In this document: one piece after another, positions 29,826 to 37,422 of the stretch
Numbering within the stretch: the stretch's first letter is position 1
Layout: each line of letters begins with the position of its first letter
DNA from: a virus
IMG/VR virus record: IMGVR_UViG_3300031772_000108
Span: 1-38,890 of that record
DNA: 38,890 nt
Direction: 5' to 3' (one strand)
Position numbers and translations under genes: made by a program
Notes under the pieces: model-generated
Told to the model about the DNA's origin: nothing
Seen by the model: the letters and a program-made list of their open reading frames with translations, nothing else
Database searches by the model: none

Positions 29826-31222
29826 AACCCTGTAGCCTCAATCTGTATACTATTCAGCCTATCCCTTATCATCTGGCAGTATTCAGATGATAACTCATAG
29901 CCGACTGCGTTTCTGCCTAGCTGTAATGCTACCTTCAAGGTAGTGCCAGCTCCAGCGAAGGGGTCAAGGACTATACTTGGAACTTTATCAGCATTACATT
30001 TACAGGTAGGTTGCCATCCTAATGTATTGTCTACTCTTAAAAGATTATTCCCTCGCCATCCGCCATGACCTCTAGCTTGTGATAACCTATCCGCATTTTT
30101 ACTACGCCTATCATCACCAGCCGAAGGTCTATTTTTATTGTAGTGAGTCTCAACTATCCTCACCCACGGCTTACCGCACTTACTACAGCACCCTACCTCT
30201 GGCGTGGCTGCCTTGATACAGATTTCGGGTAGCTTCTCTGGGAAGGTTGCGAAGTGGGCTTCGGGAAATCCTCTTGTCGGGAATGTCCAGACAGAGCGGA
30301 GATTGCGACCACCTTCTATCGGTCTTACTGGGCGACCCTTCCTAAACATACTTGTAGCACCATAGTGTTGTTCACCATCATGTCCACCGAGTTCAATATA
30401 CTTATGGCTACTACCTCTAAATTCGGGACCGCCCCAGCGATTTAGAGGTTCAGTATATTTCTCCCGAACTGCTTCTTGGTCCCAGTAATATCTAGTTGAC
30501 TTCGTAAGCATCAAGATATACTCGTGGCTTTCGGTAGGGCGGTCTCTTACCGACTCTGGCATAGGATTGGGCTTGTTCCAGATGATTACTGACCTCACCC
30601 ACCAGTTATCTTCTTGAGCAGATATGGCTACCCTAAAGGGAATGAGGCAGAGGTCTTTAGGTTTGAGCCCGAAGTTACTTGGGGTATAATGATTGGTCAT
30701 TCCTTCGTTTGCATAATGAGGAACGCCATTTCTTTTGAATGAATTAGATAGCCCGGGGTTAGCGTGATTTTCCTTGTGTGCGCCACCACTTCCCGCATAA
30801 CTATCCCCGATATTCCAAAAAACAACCCCGTCTTTTCTCAATACCCGTCTAATCTCCCTGAGTATCTCAATGGTATGCTGGACATAGAGTTCAGGAGTAG
30901 GCTCTAATCCATAAGCACCACGCCAAGCACCACAGAGAGAACAGGTGTTGCTTATTGTGCCCGGTCTATTCTCATTATTAGTTCTATGAATTGCTATTAG
31001 GGATTTAGCCGATGGTTTATCTCCAGGCGTTGCCATTCTTGGTGGTCTAACTGATTCCCATTGATGCTCGCACTTCTTATCTCCACCCCATATCAAGTCC
31101 TGCTCACCGCTATACTTTCGGAGCCCCCAGTATGGGGGGGAAGTGCAAACCATCTGGACAGACTCATCCTCCAGCTCATACATTGAACGGCAGTCATGGT
31201 TATAAAGTTGATAATCTATCAT
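29822..31222 (-). CDS. Beta-class DNA methyltransferase (N4-cytosine or N6-adenine)
   Basis: A 466-residue enzyme. Motif IV TSPPYW at 28-32 comes first, and motif I DPFAGAGTTLKVALQ at about 418-432 comes near the end; this order defines the beta class. The serine before PPY favours N4-cytosine but does not prove it. Between them lie a target-recognition region and Cys clusters (CSLCGAW, then CCSKCGKPW, then CKC) that probably form zinc ribbons. It transfers a methyl group from S-adenosylmethionine to phage DNA, probably to escape host restriction. No matching restriction enzyme is present. The start overlaps the upstream stop by one base (TAATG). Confidence 0.85.
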   Translation of the reverse strand: MIDYQLYNHDCRSMYELEDESVQMVCTSPPYWGLRKYSGEQDLIWGGDKKCEHQWESVRPPRMATPGDKPSAKSLIAIHRTNNENRPGTISNTCSLCGAWRGAYGLEPTPELYVQHTIEILREIRRVLRKDGVVFWNIGDSYAGSGGAHKENHANPGLSNSFKRNGVPHYANEGMTNHYTPSNFGLKPKDLCLIPFRVAISAQEDNWWVRSVIIWNKPNPMPESVRDRPTESHEYILMLTKSTRYYWDQEAVREKYTEPLNRWGGPEFRGSSHKYIELGGHDGEQHYGATSMFRKGRPVRPIEGGRNLRSVWTFPTRGFPEAHFATFPEKLPEICIKAATPEVGCCSKCGKPWVRIVETHYNKNRPSAGDDRRSKNADRLSQARGHGGWRGNNLLRVDNTLGWQPTCKCNADKVPSIVLDPFAGAGTTLKVALQLGRNAVGYELSSEYCQMIRDRLNSIQIEATGL

Positions 31223-31419
31223 TACTTCACCATCGCTGGCTGATGCGGTCTCTGCCTCATTAAGTGGTCTATCTCTTTCAGACTCTCTATCTTAACTTCA
31301 GTCTTTCCCCACTCAATAAACTCTAATCTAGGGCATACCCAGTCTTTGGAAAGAAGGGGAAGCAATCTCCTTTGTGTTTCCCCCTCTATACAATGCCAGA
31401 CCGGCAACGACATTATCAT
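31222..31419 (-). CDS. 65-aa hypothetical protein
   Basis: Starts MIMSLPVWHCIEGETQRRLL. Ordinary composition, with a basic C-terminus (MRQRPHQPAMVK). It overlaps the upstream gene by 4 bases and is coupled to the methyltransferase by TAATG. No motif recognised. Confidence 0.5.
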   Translation of the reverse strand: MIMSLPVWHCIEGETQRRLLPLLSKDWVCPRLEFIEWGKTEVKIESLKEIDHLMRQRPHQPAMVK

Positions 31420-31769
31420 ATCAGCCTTCCCTGTTTTTCACTATTAAGATACTGGCTGCCAAGCACTCTGTAATTTCGCAGGACAATGCACTCTTGGATT
31501 ATATAGCTCCTCATCTTGTCCATGCCCTCTTTGAGTTCAGCCAGTGTCTCAGGCAGATAGTATCCCCCAGGTTTCTCAGTGGCAAACATCACTGGCAATC
31601 CTTCACGCCTCAGTTCCGCTACTAGGAGTCTTAGTTTTCTATCCTCTTTATTATCAAGGTGTAATTTGTTTCTTATTTCACGCCGGCTAATGGCACTGTG
31701 CCGACCATGATGACGCTCAAGAAGATTCGTTACTTTATACTTGAGGCTAGGTTCCGCGATGATTACCAT
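31416..31769 (-). CDS. Winged-helix DNA-binding protein (putative)
   Basis: A 117-residue protein. Residues 1-80 form a probable winged helix: SAISRREIRNKLHLDNKEDR, then KLRLLVAELRREGLPVMFAT and KPGGYYLPET as the wing. This layout is typical of small phage and mobile-element winged-helix proteins close to replication genes. The C-terminus is a long helix (ELKEGMDKMRSYIIQECIVL). It may act in replication or in control of the operon. The ATG is directly next to the stop of the zinc-ribbon gene upstream. Confidence 0.6.
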   Translation of the reverse strand: MVIIAEPSLKYKVTNLLERHHGRHSAISRREIRNKLHLDNKEDRKLRLLVAELRREGLPVMFATEKPGGYYLPETLAELKEGMDKMRSYIIQECIVLRNYRVLGSQYLNSEKQGRLI

Positions 31770-31949
31770 TCACTTATCCTTCAACAGCCCCTGTTGTTGA
31801 TTCTGGTGCGTCTGGTTTGGTTGGGGATGGCATTTCCCACATAACCACTCACCATAACCCCAATTATTAGACTCTCTCCACCAATAGTCAATACTGCCAC
31901 AATTATAACAATAACAAGGCTTATCAGGCTTTGGTGGTATGTCAGGCAT
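31770..31949 (-). CDS. 59-aa zinc-ribbon protein
   Basis: ATG at 31947-31949; stop abuts the next start. Residues 1-41 (MPDIPPKPDKPCYCYNCGSI, then DYWWRESNNWGYGEWLCGKC) form a zinc ribbon with two Cys pairs and the WWWR-type aromatic loop seen in many small phage and plasmid zinc proteins. A Gln-rich tail follows (QTHQNQQQGLL). AGGAG lies about 6 bases upstream, inside the end of the decayed gene. Confidence 0.65.
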   Translation of the reverse strand: MPDIPPKPDKPCYCYNCGSIDYWWRESNNWGYGEWLCGKCHPQPNQTHQNQQQGLLKDK

Positions 31950-32124
31950 TTGGCATCTCCTGCCTTAATATAGTTCTCTTACTAAAAGCCCATTCTGGTA
32001 TCTTAAAAGCATAGGGTTTATCAGGCACTTGAAATAAAGACTTCAAGTTATCTTTCAGGAACACAGGCACCCTCGCCTTATCACACGCCTCAACAATATT
32101 CCTAACCCACTCTATTTTAGTTTT
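31942..32124 (-). pseudogene. C-terminal remnant of a Gp37/Gp68-like (DUF5131-type) protein
   Basis: After the stop at 32125 the frame continues for 60 residues without ATG and ends at 31942-31944. The text IEWVRNIVEACDKARVPVFL, then KDNL, and the end LRQEMPNA are what one sees at the C-terminus of phage Gp37/Gp68 family proteins. All N-terminal parts (including any radical-SAM-like Cys motif) are gone. A GTG inside (CGAGG just before it) could still start a 40-residue piece. I read it as a deletion scar. Confidence 0.5.
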
Positions 32125-32379
32125 TTAGGATTTTATTTTCCTCCTTATTAGATTTTGCCTAGCTTGCGGAGTAACCACACCCGTCTCTTTGCCATCACTT
32201 ATTCTTTTCCCACACCATCTGCAATAGTAGTCATTCTCACCTATCTCTTCTCCACATTCACACTTAAGTGGTTCTGGGAGTGATATAAGAACACTACCAC
32301 AAGTATGACAGAACTTCCCATAATGTTTAGTGCCACATAGGGGACATTCAGCTATCACCATCTCCAGTTCATCGCTCAC
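32125..32379 (-). CDS. 84-aa double zinc-ribbon protein
   Basis: GTG start at 32377-32379 overlapping the upstream stop as GTGA. Two ribbons: CPLCGTKHYGKFCHTCG (residues 12-28) and CECGEEIGENDYYCRWCGK (39-57). A basic end follows (NLIRRKIKS). Double ribbons of this size are common in prokaryotes and are usually taken as nucleic-acid or protein-binding. It stands next to the VRR-NUC gene, so it may assist the nuclease. No direct proof. Confidence 0.65.
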   Translation of the reverse strand: MSDELEMVIAECPLCGTKHYGKFCHTCGSVLISLPEPLKCECGEEIGENDYYCRWCGKRISDGKETGVVTPQARQNLIRRKIKS

Positions 32380-32666
32380 TTTAATACCTCCTCTAAGTCC
32401 TCAACAGATTTTATAACATAATAAGGAATAGAGTCTAACCGGCATTGCTCCTGAAAGGCTAACTGGTAGTCAGACATCTTGCCTTTGGGTAACTTTATTT
32501 CCAGGTAGTGAACTCTATCTTGGTAGTGCATAATCCTGTCTGGTGCACCCCGGTATGAGCCAAGCCCCTGCGTTATGGGGAAACTGTATATGCCATGATA
32601 CGCTAGGTAATCCTTAACTTGGGATTTCAACATAGATTCTGAAACCTTTATTAAACCTCTAGTCAT
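32376..32666 (-). CDS. VRR-NUC domain nuclease
   Basis: A 96-residue stand-alone VRR-NUC. Active-site pattern of the PD-(D/E)xK type: Gly40-Ala-Pro-Asp43, then Glu56-Ile-Lys58 in YLEIKLPKGKMSDYQLAFQE, with Gln68 and Gln72 following as usual. An N-terminal Glu10 is the fourth likely ligand. Length is normal for phage versions. The family cuts branched DNA, such as Holliday junctions, so it fits repair or resolution of replication intermediates together with RecT upstream. GGAGGTGA precedes the start. Confidence 0.85.
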   Translation of the reverse strand: MTRGLIKVSESMLKSQVKDYLAYHGIYSFPITQGLGSYRGAPDRIMHYQDRVHYLEIKLPKGKMSDYQLAFQEQCRLDSIPYYVIKSVEDLEEVLK

Positions 32667-32680
32667 TGTGCATCACCTCC

Positions 32681-32860
32681 CTAGAAAGATATACCAGCTT
32701 TCCTTAACTTCTTATTCTCTTCAGCTTTATAGAAGGTATCATATTCTACTTCAATTTCATTGAATAACTTTCTGTCTTCTTCTGATTGAATCCGTGCCTT
32801 AGTAGCATACCACCCTATAAGTCTAATAGATTTTTTAATTTGTTCTCTTCTATTTTTCAC
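32681..32860 (-). CDS. 59-aa basic helical protein
   Basis: GTG start at 32858-32860 with a near-perfect GGAGGTGA site 4 bases before it; stop at 32681. The product starts MKNRREQIKKSIRLIGWYAT and continues with a charged coiled coil (EEDRKLFNEIEVEYDTFYKA). It stands between the 65-residue gene and the VRR-NUC gene. Function unknown. Confidence 0.65.
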   Translation of the reverse strand: MKNRREQIKKSIRLIGWYATKARIQSEEDRKLFNEIEVEYDTFYKAEENKKLRKAGISF

Positions 32861-32863
32861 GTA

Positions 32864-33061
32864 TCACCTCCCTCTTGGTACTCTAGGTATAGTAGATTCG
32901 TGGTATGTCGAGTCTTCTATATTAGTCTTCTTGAAGTTAAGTAACTTAGCATCTGGAATCCTGTTTTTCAGCCAAATTTCAGAGGTTACTTTCGCTTCCT
33001 GTAGACTAACATTATCAGGGACATTCAATAATGGTATTTCAACTATCATTTTATAATCCAT
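32864..33061 (-). CDS. 65-aa hypothetical protein
   Basis: I choose ATG 33059-33061, with AGGAAGGAG seven bases upstream, over an earlier ATG (33088) that lacks such a site. The product starts MDYKMIVEIPLLNVPDNVSL and has alternating beta and helical segments and a basic end (IPRVPRGR). It overlaps the upstream gene by 11 bases. No family recognised. Confidence 0.6.
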   Translation of the reverse strand: MDYKMIVEIPLLNVPDNVSLQEAKVTSEIWLKNRIPDAKLLNFKKTNIEDSTYHESTIPRVPRGR

Positions 33062-33431
33062 TCTTATCTCCTTCCTTGATAATTTCATAGATTGCCCAGA
33101 ATAGAGCTAGGGTTGGGTCAAACTCACCACTGTAAGTTTCGGTTTCGTCAAATCCTGCCTCACATTCAGTAGTAAGAACGCAGACCAGCCTTGCAGGGTA
33201 GTATCTAAACTCAACACCACCTTGCCCATCCTTAAATAGTTTTGGCACAGCATACTTAAAGAGATTGTTGAGGTCTATTGGCATTTCTGTAGTGTAGCCA
33301 ATATAATAATCTGCTACTGCCGATTCCTTGAATGGAACATACCAACCTACATTATCTAATCTGTATCCAAGTTTGAACCAGAACTCTTTATTCTGCTCAC
33401 TTGTTGGTTGCTTATTCTCTGTCATTCCCAT
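33051..33431 (-). CDS. 126-aa protein, possible phage ABA-sandwich type
   Basis: The ATG at 33429-33431 or the third codon ATG (33423-33425), which makes an ATGA overlap with the upstream stop, may be used. The central order LGYRLDNVGWYVPFKESAVA, VEFRYYPARLVCVLTTE and FDPTLALFWAIYEII resembles the phage ABA-sandwich domain, a small alpha/beta protein of unknown role in many phage early regions. Confidence in the family is low; confidence that this is a gene is high. Confidence 0.55.
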   Translation of the reverse strand: MGMTENKQPTSEQNKEFWFKLGYRLDNVGWYVPFKESAVADYYIGYTTEMPIDLNNLFKYAVPKLFKDGQGGVEFRYYPARLVCVLTTECEAGFDETETYSGEFDPTLALFWAIYEIIKEGDKNGL

Positions 33432-33541
33432 CTTGCTTCACCGCAGATACATTCTTTGTGTCCGAAGTGCCACTCATATTTAAGGTGGACTCCCATACCA
33501 CGTAAGAATTTCCGAAGCCATCTAGGTAACTTTAGTTTCAT
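33422..33541 (-). CDS. 39-aa basic mini-protein with CxC end
   Basis: ATG at 33539-33541; stop overlaps the next gene. The product starts MKLKLPRWLRKFLRGMGVHL, a basic amphipathic helix, and ends HFGHKECICGEARWE with two His and two Cys close together, a possible metal site. It overlaps the end of the helicase-loader gene by 20 bases. Function unknown. Confidence 0.5.
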   Translation of the reverse strand: MKLKLPRWLRKFLRGMGVHLKYEWHFGHKECICGEARWE

Positions 33542-34184
33542 TTCTCAACCCTCCAGTCTTTCTACTCGGTCTATAGTCACTAGCAAAATTTAATACTATC
33601 CTACTATTCACCGTATCCCTGAATCTTGACACAGCCCTGTCAGGCAATTCCTTGATGTCAAGATTAGTAGTGCAGACCGTGAGCAATCCACTGGTGTATC
33701 TCTGGTTTATAAGGTCATCAAAAACTCCCCACTCCCAGTTTGAGCCGGTAGTACCCATGCCCACATCATCCACTATCAACCTTTCTGATTTACAATACCT
33801 GGTAAGTTGAACTTCGTATGAGTCCTTGGCTTCAGAGTTCATACAGTTCTTCAGGATGCTTATTATACTTTCCCAGTTTATGACTGTGGTATATTTACCT
33901 TGCTTCCGTAACTCTAAAGCTAGAGACTGGCACAGATGGGTTTTACCACAGCCGGTCCCACCATAGCAAAGAAGCATATACCATTTAGTCTTGCCTGAAG
34001 ACAGTTGCTTAAACAAAGTTAGTGCCTTCTCACTACCCTTGTTAGGTTTGAACTCATCAAAGGTAGAGTAGTTCAATTTTATCTCAGGTTCCTCATAGAC
34101 TGGTGGGGTCGGTGTAACTTTCAGGTGTTCTGACCTTGCGAGGATTCCCCTTATTGATACTAGACCCCTTTCTCTTTCTGCCAT
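33522..34184 (-). CDS. DnaC-like helicase loader ATPase
   Basis: A 220-residue AAA+ protein. Walker A GGTGCGKTH at 75-83 (Lys81, Thr82), Walker B RLIVDD at 135-140, sensor-like TTNLD, and the arginine-finger region DRAVSRFRD. The first 45 residues are the short linker that contacts helicase or initiator. It loads the host replicative helicase, or acts on the upstream DnaD-like initiator's complex, on the phage origin. No phage helicase is present, so the host DnaB must be used. The start lies 92 bases inside the initiator gene in another frame. Confidence 0.85.
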   Translation of the reverse strand: MAERERGLVSIRGILARSEHLKVTPTPPVYEEPEIKLNYSTFDEFKPNKGSEKALTLFKQLSSGKTKWYMLLCYGGTGCGKTHLCQSLALELRKQGKYTTVINWESIISILKNCMNSEAKDSYEVQLTRYCKSERLIVDDVGMGTTGSNWEWGVFDDLINQRYTSGLLTVCTTNLDIKELPDRAVSRFRDTVNSRIVLNFASDYRPSRKTGGLRNETKVT

Positions 34185-34866
34185 CTAAAGGATTACCCCC
34201 TTCAACTCGCCAGTTCTCCATTATCTTCTCGATATACCGCACCGGAGACTGTGCCTTATTATTAACAGCCTCTTCCAAGGCTTTCTCGAACCACCCATCA
34301 GGATAAGTGTCAGCGAACTCAACGATTGTTTGGAGTTGGTTCGGGGTCAGCATAATACCAACCTGGTCCTCGTAGAGTTTAATCATGTAGGCAACCTTAA
34401 TGTCATCCGTTTCTGTCTTGCCTACAGATTGCTCCTTGCCCCTGGCTATAGTTTCGATTATCTTTTCCTTAGCTCGGTCCATTATCTCTTTAGGCGGAGG
34501 TGGTATGTGGGATGGCGCTTCTCTGATTGACCCGTCTTTATTTCTCATTCTGCCGGCTTGATGCTTCTCAAAGCCCGGCATCCAGATATACTTATGACCA
34601 TTAAGTTCGTAGCGTTCTACGAGTCCCAGATTAGTTTCGTCATCCTTCTGGTCCTGCATCATATCGAGCCACTTATCTACATCTTCATCAGCATAATCGG
34701 ATAGGGGAGATACTATTTTCTTCAGGAGTTTGGGTTCGCCGGGTAGTCTGCCTTCAACATCAGCCCAGAGTATCATCCAGGTAAATAGTTTCTGAGCCGA
34801 GTCGGGAAGTTCGGCTATCCTATAGTTGGTTGATATGTTACGGCTTATTGTCCTGCGCTCTGGCAT
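34093..34866 (-). CDS. Replication initiator, DnaD-like
   Basis: A 257-residue protein. The N-terminus (residues 1-100: NYRIAELPDSAQKLFTWMIL, then PGEPKLLKKIVSPL and GHKYIWMPGFEKHQ) resembles the winged-helix part of phage initiators. Residues 160-225 carry the DnaD/DnaB-II signature with the helix end YIEKIMENW. A basic tail follows (GRKRKGSSINKGNPRKVR), probably for DNA. It binds origin DNA and recruits the DnaC-like loader encoded next; this pair is common in phages of low- and mid-GC bacteria. The start shares a base with the ASCH stop (TAATG). Confidence 0.75.
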   Translation of the reverse strand: MPERRTISRNISTNYRIAELPDSAQKLFTWMILWADVEGRLPGEPKLLKKIVSPLSDYADEDVDKWLDMMQDQKDDETNLGLVERYELNGHKYIWMPGFEKHQAGRMRNKDGSIREAPSHIPPPPKEIMDRAKEKIIETIARGKEQSVGKTETDDIKVAYMIKLYEDQVGIMLTPNQLQTIVEFADTYPDGWFEKALEEAVNNKAQSPVRYIEKIMENWRVEGGNPLDGRKRKGSSINKGNPRKVRTPESYTDPTSL

Positions 34867-35279
34867 TAGAGTTCTACCTCAAAGAATCCCAACTTACCTT
34901 TGCAGGGAATGGGAACTTTGTAAAGCGATGGATTAGCTAGGGTGAAACCATAAACCCCCACGAACCAAGGAGAGTCCGATTTATCAACGCAACCAGTAAT
35001 ATCCACCTCGCCAACAATGGCACCAAGGTCTATTCTGGCATTTAAGTAGGCTATCTTTTGTTTCTCAGATAACCTTTCCAGAATCCAGCACTCATTATCA
35101 CAACCATTCCCGATTTTCTCGACCTCAGAAGTTTTACTGGCATGGATATAGATACGCCTAGAGATGGCAGGATAGTTCAGTAAAGGTGGCATGTGAATAT
35201 GCCAGTTTCTATTTTCAATGTCCTTGAAGCCTTTGCAGATTAGCCATGCCCAAGGTTGTCTAATACTAAGTGCTTTCAT
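34866..35279 (-). CDS. ASCH-domain protein
   Basis: A 137-residue stand-alone ASCH domain: MKALSIRQPWAWLICKGFKD with the family's QPWA motif and ENRNW at 22-26, then the beta-barrel strands (RRIYIHASK, AIVGEVDITGCV, PCKGKLGFFEV). The fold is PUA-related and binds RNA or modified nucleic acid. Some members cut or unmask modified bases, others are RNA cofactors; which applies here is not visible. It stands between recombination and replication genes. Confidence 0.8.
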   Translation of the reverse strand: MKALSIRQPWAWLICKGFKDIENRNWHIHMPPLLNYPAISRRIYIHASKTSEVEKIGNGCDNECWILERLSEKQKIAYLNARIDLGAIVGEVDITGCVDKSDSPWFVGVYGFTLANPSLYKVPIPCKGKLGFFEVEL

Positions 35280-35321
35280 TTTAGCTTACCTCTTCAGTGC
35301 CAAGGTTGCTGTCCTTAGTAG

Positions 35322-35341
35322 ACCAGCCTAAACAGGCTGGT
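35322..35341. terminator. Short perfect hairpin between RecT-like and ASCH genes
   Basis: An 8-bp perfect stem (ACCAGCCT against AGGCTGGT) with a 4-base loop in the 69-base gap between the RecT-like gene and the ASCH gene. No T-run in the reading direction. It probably tunes transcript ends or stability within the early operon. Confidence 0.4.
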
Positions 35342-35348
35342 TATCGGC

Positions 35349-36479
35349 TTACTTCAGTCCTAATTGCTCACCTTTCTCAAAAGCCTTACAGATTTCCTCA
35401 TACTGCCAGACTTTTAAGTCAGTCATCAGTCTTACCTTCCAGACTCTCTCGGCCTTCACCATCCACTTGCCCAAATCACCCACACTCATTTCATTTTTCT
35501 TGAGCAAAGTCATTATGCCCTTCACCTGCTCCGCAGTGATAGGGGTTTCATCCCTATTTGTTGGTTCGGTTCCTTGCTCTTCTACTGACTCATCAGCGGC
35601 AATAGGTTCTTCTCCTATCTCTTTTGTTTCACCCTCAACAATCTCCCCAGTAGTGGCATCAACCTTGCCAATCTGAGGCACTTCAACATAGGCTTCATCA
35701 ATAATCTCAACTTCCGGTGGGATAGAGTCAGGGAATAACCTACTGAAAGCCTGTCTCTCTGACCGGATGAAAGCCATATTCGCCTTAGTGTTGCCCTTGT
35801 CAGTGCCGTATGGATTATCCTTTAGCATATAGTGACCATACCCCTGAGCTTCAAGACCGCCCTTGGTCCTTAGTTTAGTTATGGCTACTATCCTGTCTGT
35901 CTGGACTTCACCAAAAATATCTGTCTGCTCTTTCTCAGTCATCACCCGGGGGGTGTTATCAATATAGGAGAAGGTGCCGTGACGAGCCATCATCTTGCGT
36001 GTGGCATTGATGCCGAGAACTGTGGCGTAGTTAGCCTTGCCACTCTTATCCTTAAATGGGATGAGGTAAACCTCCTTCATGAGAGGGTGTAATCCAAAAT
36101 CGCGACATAGAATAGCACACCTGATAATCTCATCCTCTGGAGCATCAGGATAGACAAGCTGTAGGATGTGCATAGCCTGTGATTGGGTTAGTTGACCTTG
36201 TGTAGGTATCTTCTCGAGTGCGGTAGTAGATGCTTTTCCTTTGATTTGTTCTGCCATGTATTCCCTCCTTGTATTCATATTCATTTCGTCTAGTGTTAGT
36301 GGTGGTCCATATTGTTTGGCTATGCCATTATGCTCAGGATGAGATTTGCATTGAAGAAATGGGAGATGCTTCTCTATATCGTAGAACGACTCAAGTTCGC
36401 TACCACATTCAGAGCAAGTATTCTGCCTCAGGAGTTTTTTGAGTAGTTCTCGGTCATCTTTCTCTAGGTAATACGGCAT
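35349..36479 (-). CDS. recT: RecT-like single-strand annealing protein with N-terminal zinc site
   Basis: A 376-residue protein in three parts. Residues 20-50: Cys22, Cys25, Cys44, His47 form a probable zinc site (TCSECGSELESFYDIEK). Residues 95-265: RecT core (QAMHILQLVYPDAPEDEIIR, CRDFGLHPLMKEVYLIPFKD, then VLGINATRKMMARHG, then FIRSERQAFSRLFPD). Residues 280-315: acidic linker. Residues 318-376: helical end (ITAEQVKGIMTLLKKNEMSV, then YEEICKAF) similar to those of Rad52-type and other phage recombinases. It anneals strands during replication and recombination. The usual exonuclease partner (RecE, lambda Exo) is missing. Confidence 0.85.
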   Translation of the reverse strand: MPYYLEKDDRELLKKLLRQNTCSECGSELESFYDIEKHLPFLQCKSHPEHNGIAKQYGPPLTLDEMNMNTRREYMAEQIKGKASTTALEKIPTQGQLTQSQAMHILQLVYPDAPEDEIIRCAILCRDFGLHPLMKEVYLIPFKDKSGKANYATVLGINATRKMMARHGTFSYIDNTPRVMTEKEQTDIFGEVQTDRIVAITKLRTKGGLEAQGYGHYMLKDNPYGTDKGNTKANMAFIRSERQAFSRLFPDSIPPEVEIIDEAYVEVPQIGKVDATTGEIVEGETKEIGEEPIAADESVEEQGTEPTNRDETPITAEQVKGIMTLLKKNEMSVGDLGKWMVKAERVWKVRLMTDLKVWQYEEICKAFEKGEQLGLK

Positions 36480-36481
36480 CT

Positions 36482-37297
36482 CTACCTCACATTTACAGCC
36501 AGAATCGGCTTGTTAAAGAACAGGACTCCAGGTATCTGCTTCTGGTCGTGGTGCTTTTTAGCAATGGCATTTAGCATTGCTGTATCTGCCACCTTGTATT
36601 CATCGGGAAGTAAAGCAAAATCAGTTACCTCATATTGCCAGTTATCCCTCATACCAACAACCCCGAGGTCCGTTACCATCCTCTTCGTCTCTGGTGTCAC
36701 TTCAACTAAGCCAACCGACTCGGTGAGTTCACCTTTCAGTTTCATCTCCGCTTCGGCTACCTCCATCCGTTTGCGGTTAATCTCTTCCTGTGCTTCCCGG
36801 ATGAGTTTTTGCTTTAGTTGGAAAGTCAGTATCTTATCCCGGGTAACTTTATCGGCAGTTTCAATCGGCTCCGTCAGTGTTCTGAAAGCGTTATTGATAA
36901 CCTTGATATGGTCTTGGAGAGGGTTGATGTATTCCTTACGCTTCTCCTCTATTGCCTTCTTAAGTTTGGCAATAAGGGAGAGGTCATCTGTCGCTGGTTT
37001 CAGGTCATCAACTGTAGTGATAACCCTTGCCTCAGCATACTCCGCAGCCTTGATAGACGCTCCGTAGAAAGCTATAACCTGGGCATCGGCTTCGGGATTG
37101 ATTTTGACTAAAGCGGTTGGGGCCTCAATAGGTTCGCCAGCTTTAGCGAGGGTCAAACCTTCACTGTTCAAACCATCTTCCATCTCATCCTGTTCTGGTC
37201 TTATTCCTGCTACTCGCCTCTCAGCTACGCACTGAGGGCAACCTTCGTGTAGGTCAAACTCACCATGCTTGCAGTGTCCTCGTATTGGCTCTGACAT
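36482..37297 (-). CDS. RecT-associated coiled-coil protein
   Basis: A 271-residue protein. N-terminal HCKHGEFDLHEGCPQC is a possible zinc site. Residues 95-190 are a long coiled coil (LIAKLKKAIEEKRKEYINPL, then HIKVINNAFRTLTEPIETAD). The C-terminal domain is beta-rich (VVGMRDNWQYEVTDFALLPD, then GVLFFNKPILAV). Proteins of this form commonly stand just before RecT-type genes in phages; the role is unknown, perhaps a partner or anti-nuclease. Typical length. The stop is 2 bases before the RecT-like start. Confidence 0.6.
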   Translation of the reverse strand: MSEPIRGHCKHGEFDLHEGCPQCVAERRVAGIRPEQDEMEDGLNSEGLTLAKAGEPIEAPTALVKINPEADAQVIAFYGASIKAAEYAEARVITTVDDLKPATDDLSLIAKLKKAIEEKRKEYINPLQDHIKVINNAFRTLTEPIETADKVTRDKILTFQLKQKLIREAQEEINRKRMEVAEAEMKLKGELTESVGLVEVTPETKRMVTDLGVVGMRDNWQYEVTDFALLPDEYKVADTAMLNAIAKKHHDQKQIPGVLFFNKPILAVNVR

Positions 37298-37312
37298 ATT
37301 ACCTCCTTTCTT

Positions 37313-37422
37313 TATTAACGGCTTGCTGGCTGATAGCCTTTACGACTCTCTTGAGTAGGAGTAGGCTACTACGCTATGCAGGTTCTCATTCCTACTTCCT
37401 CACCCCAGCAAGTCTATACCCA
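37313..37422 (-). ncRNA. Structured leader before the RecT-associated gene (possible cis RNA)
   Basis: A gap of 125 bases with nested inverted repeats: CTTGCTGG (37322-37329) against CCAGCAAG (37405-37412); AGTAGGA against TCCTACT inside; and a competing 11-base palindrome AGTAGGCTACT (37360-37370). A seven-codon frame (ATG 37421-37423, coupled TAATG) enters the outer stem. A regulatory leader RNA is a fair guess; no known riboswitch class is recognised. Confidence 0.35.

Noticed and set aside
36510-37067. 185-residue plus-strand frame opposite the RecT-associated gene
   Set aside because: Ser-rich shadow of a coiled-coil gene, no ribosome-binding site, and against the direction of a clear operon.
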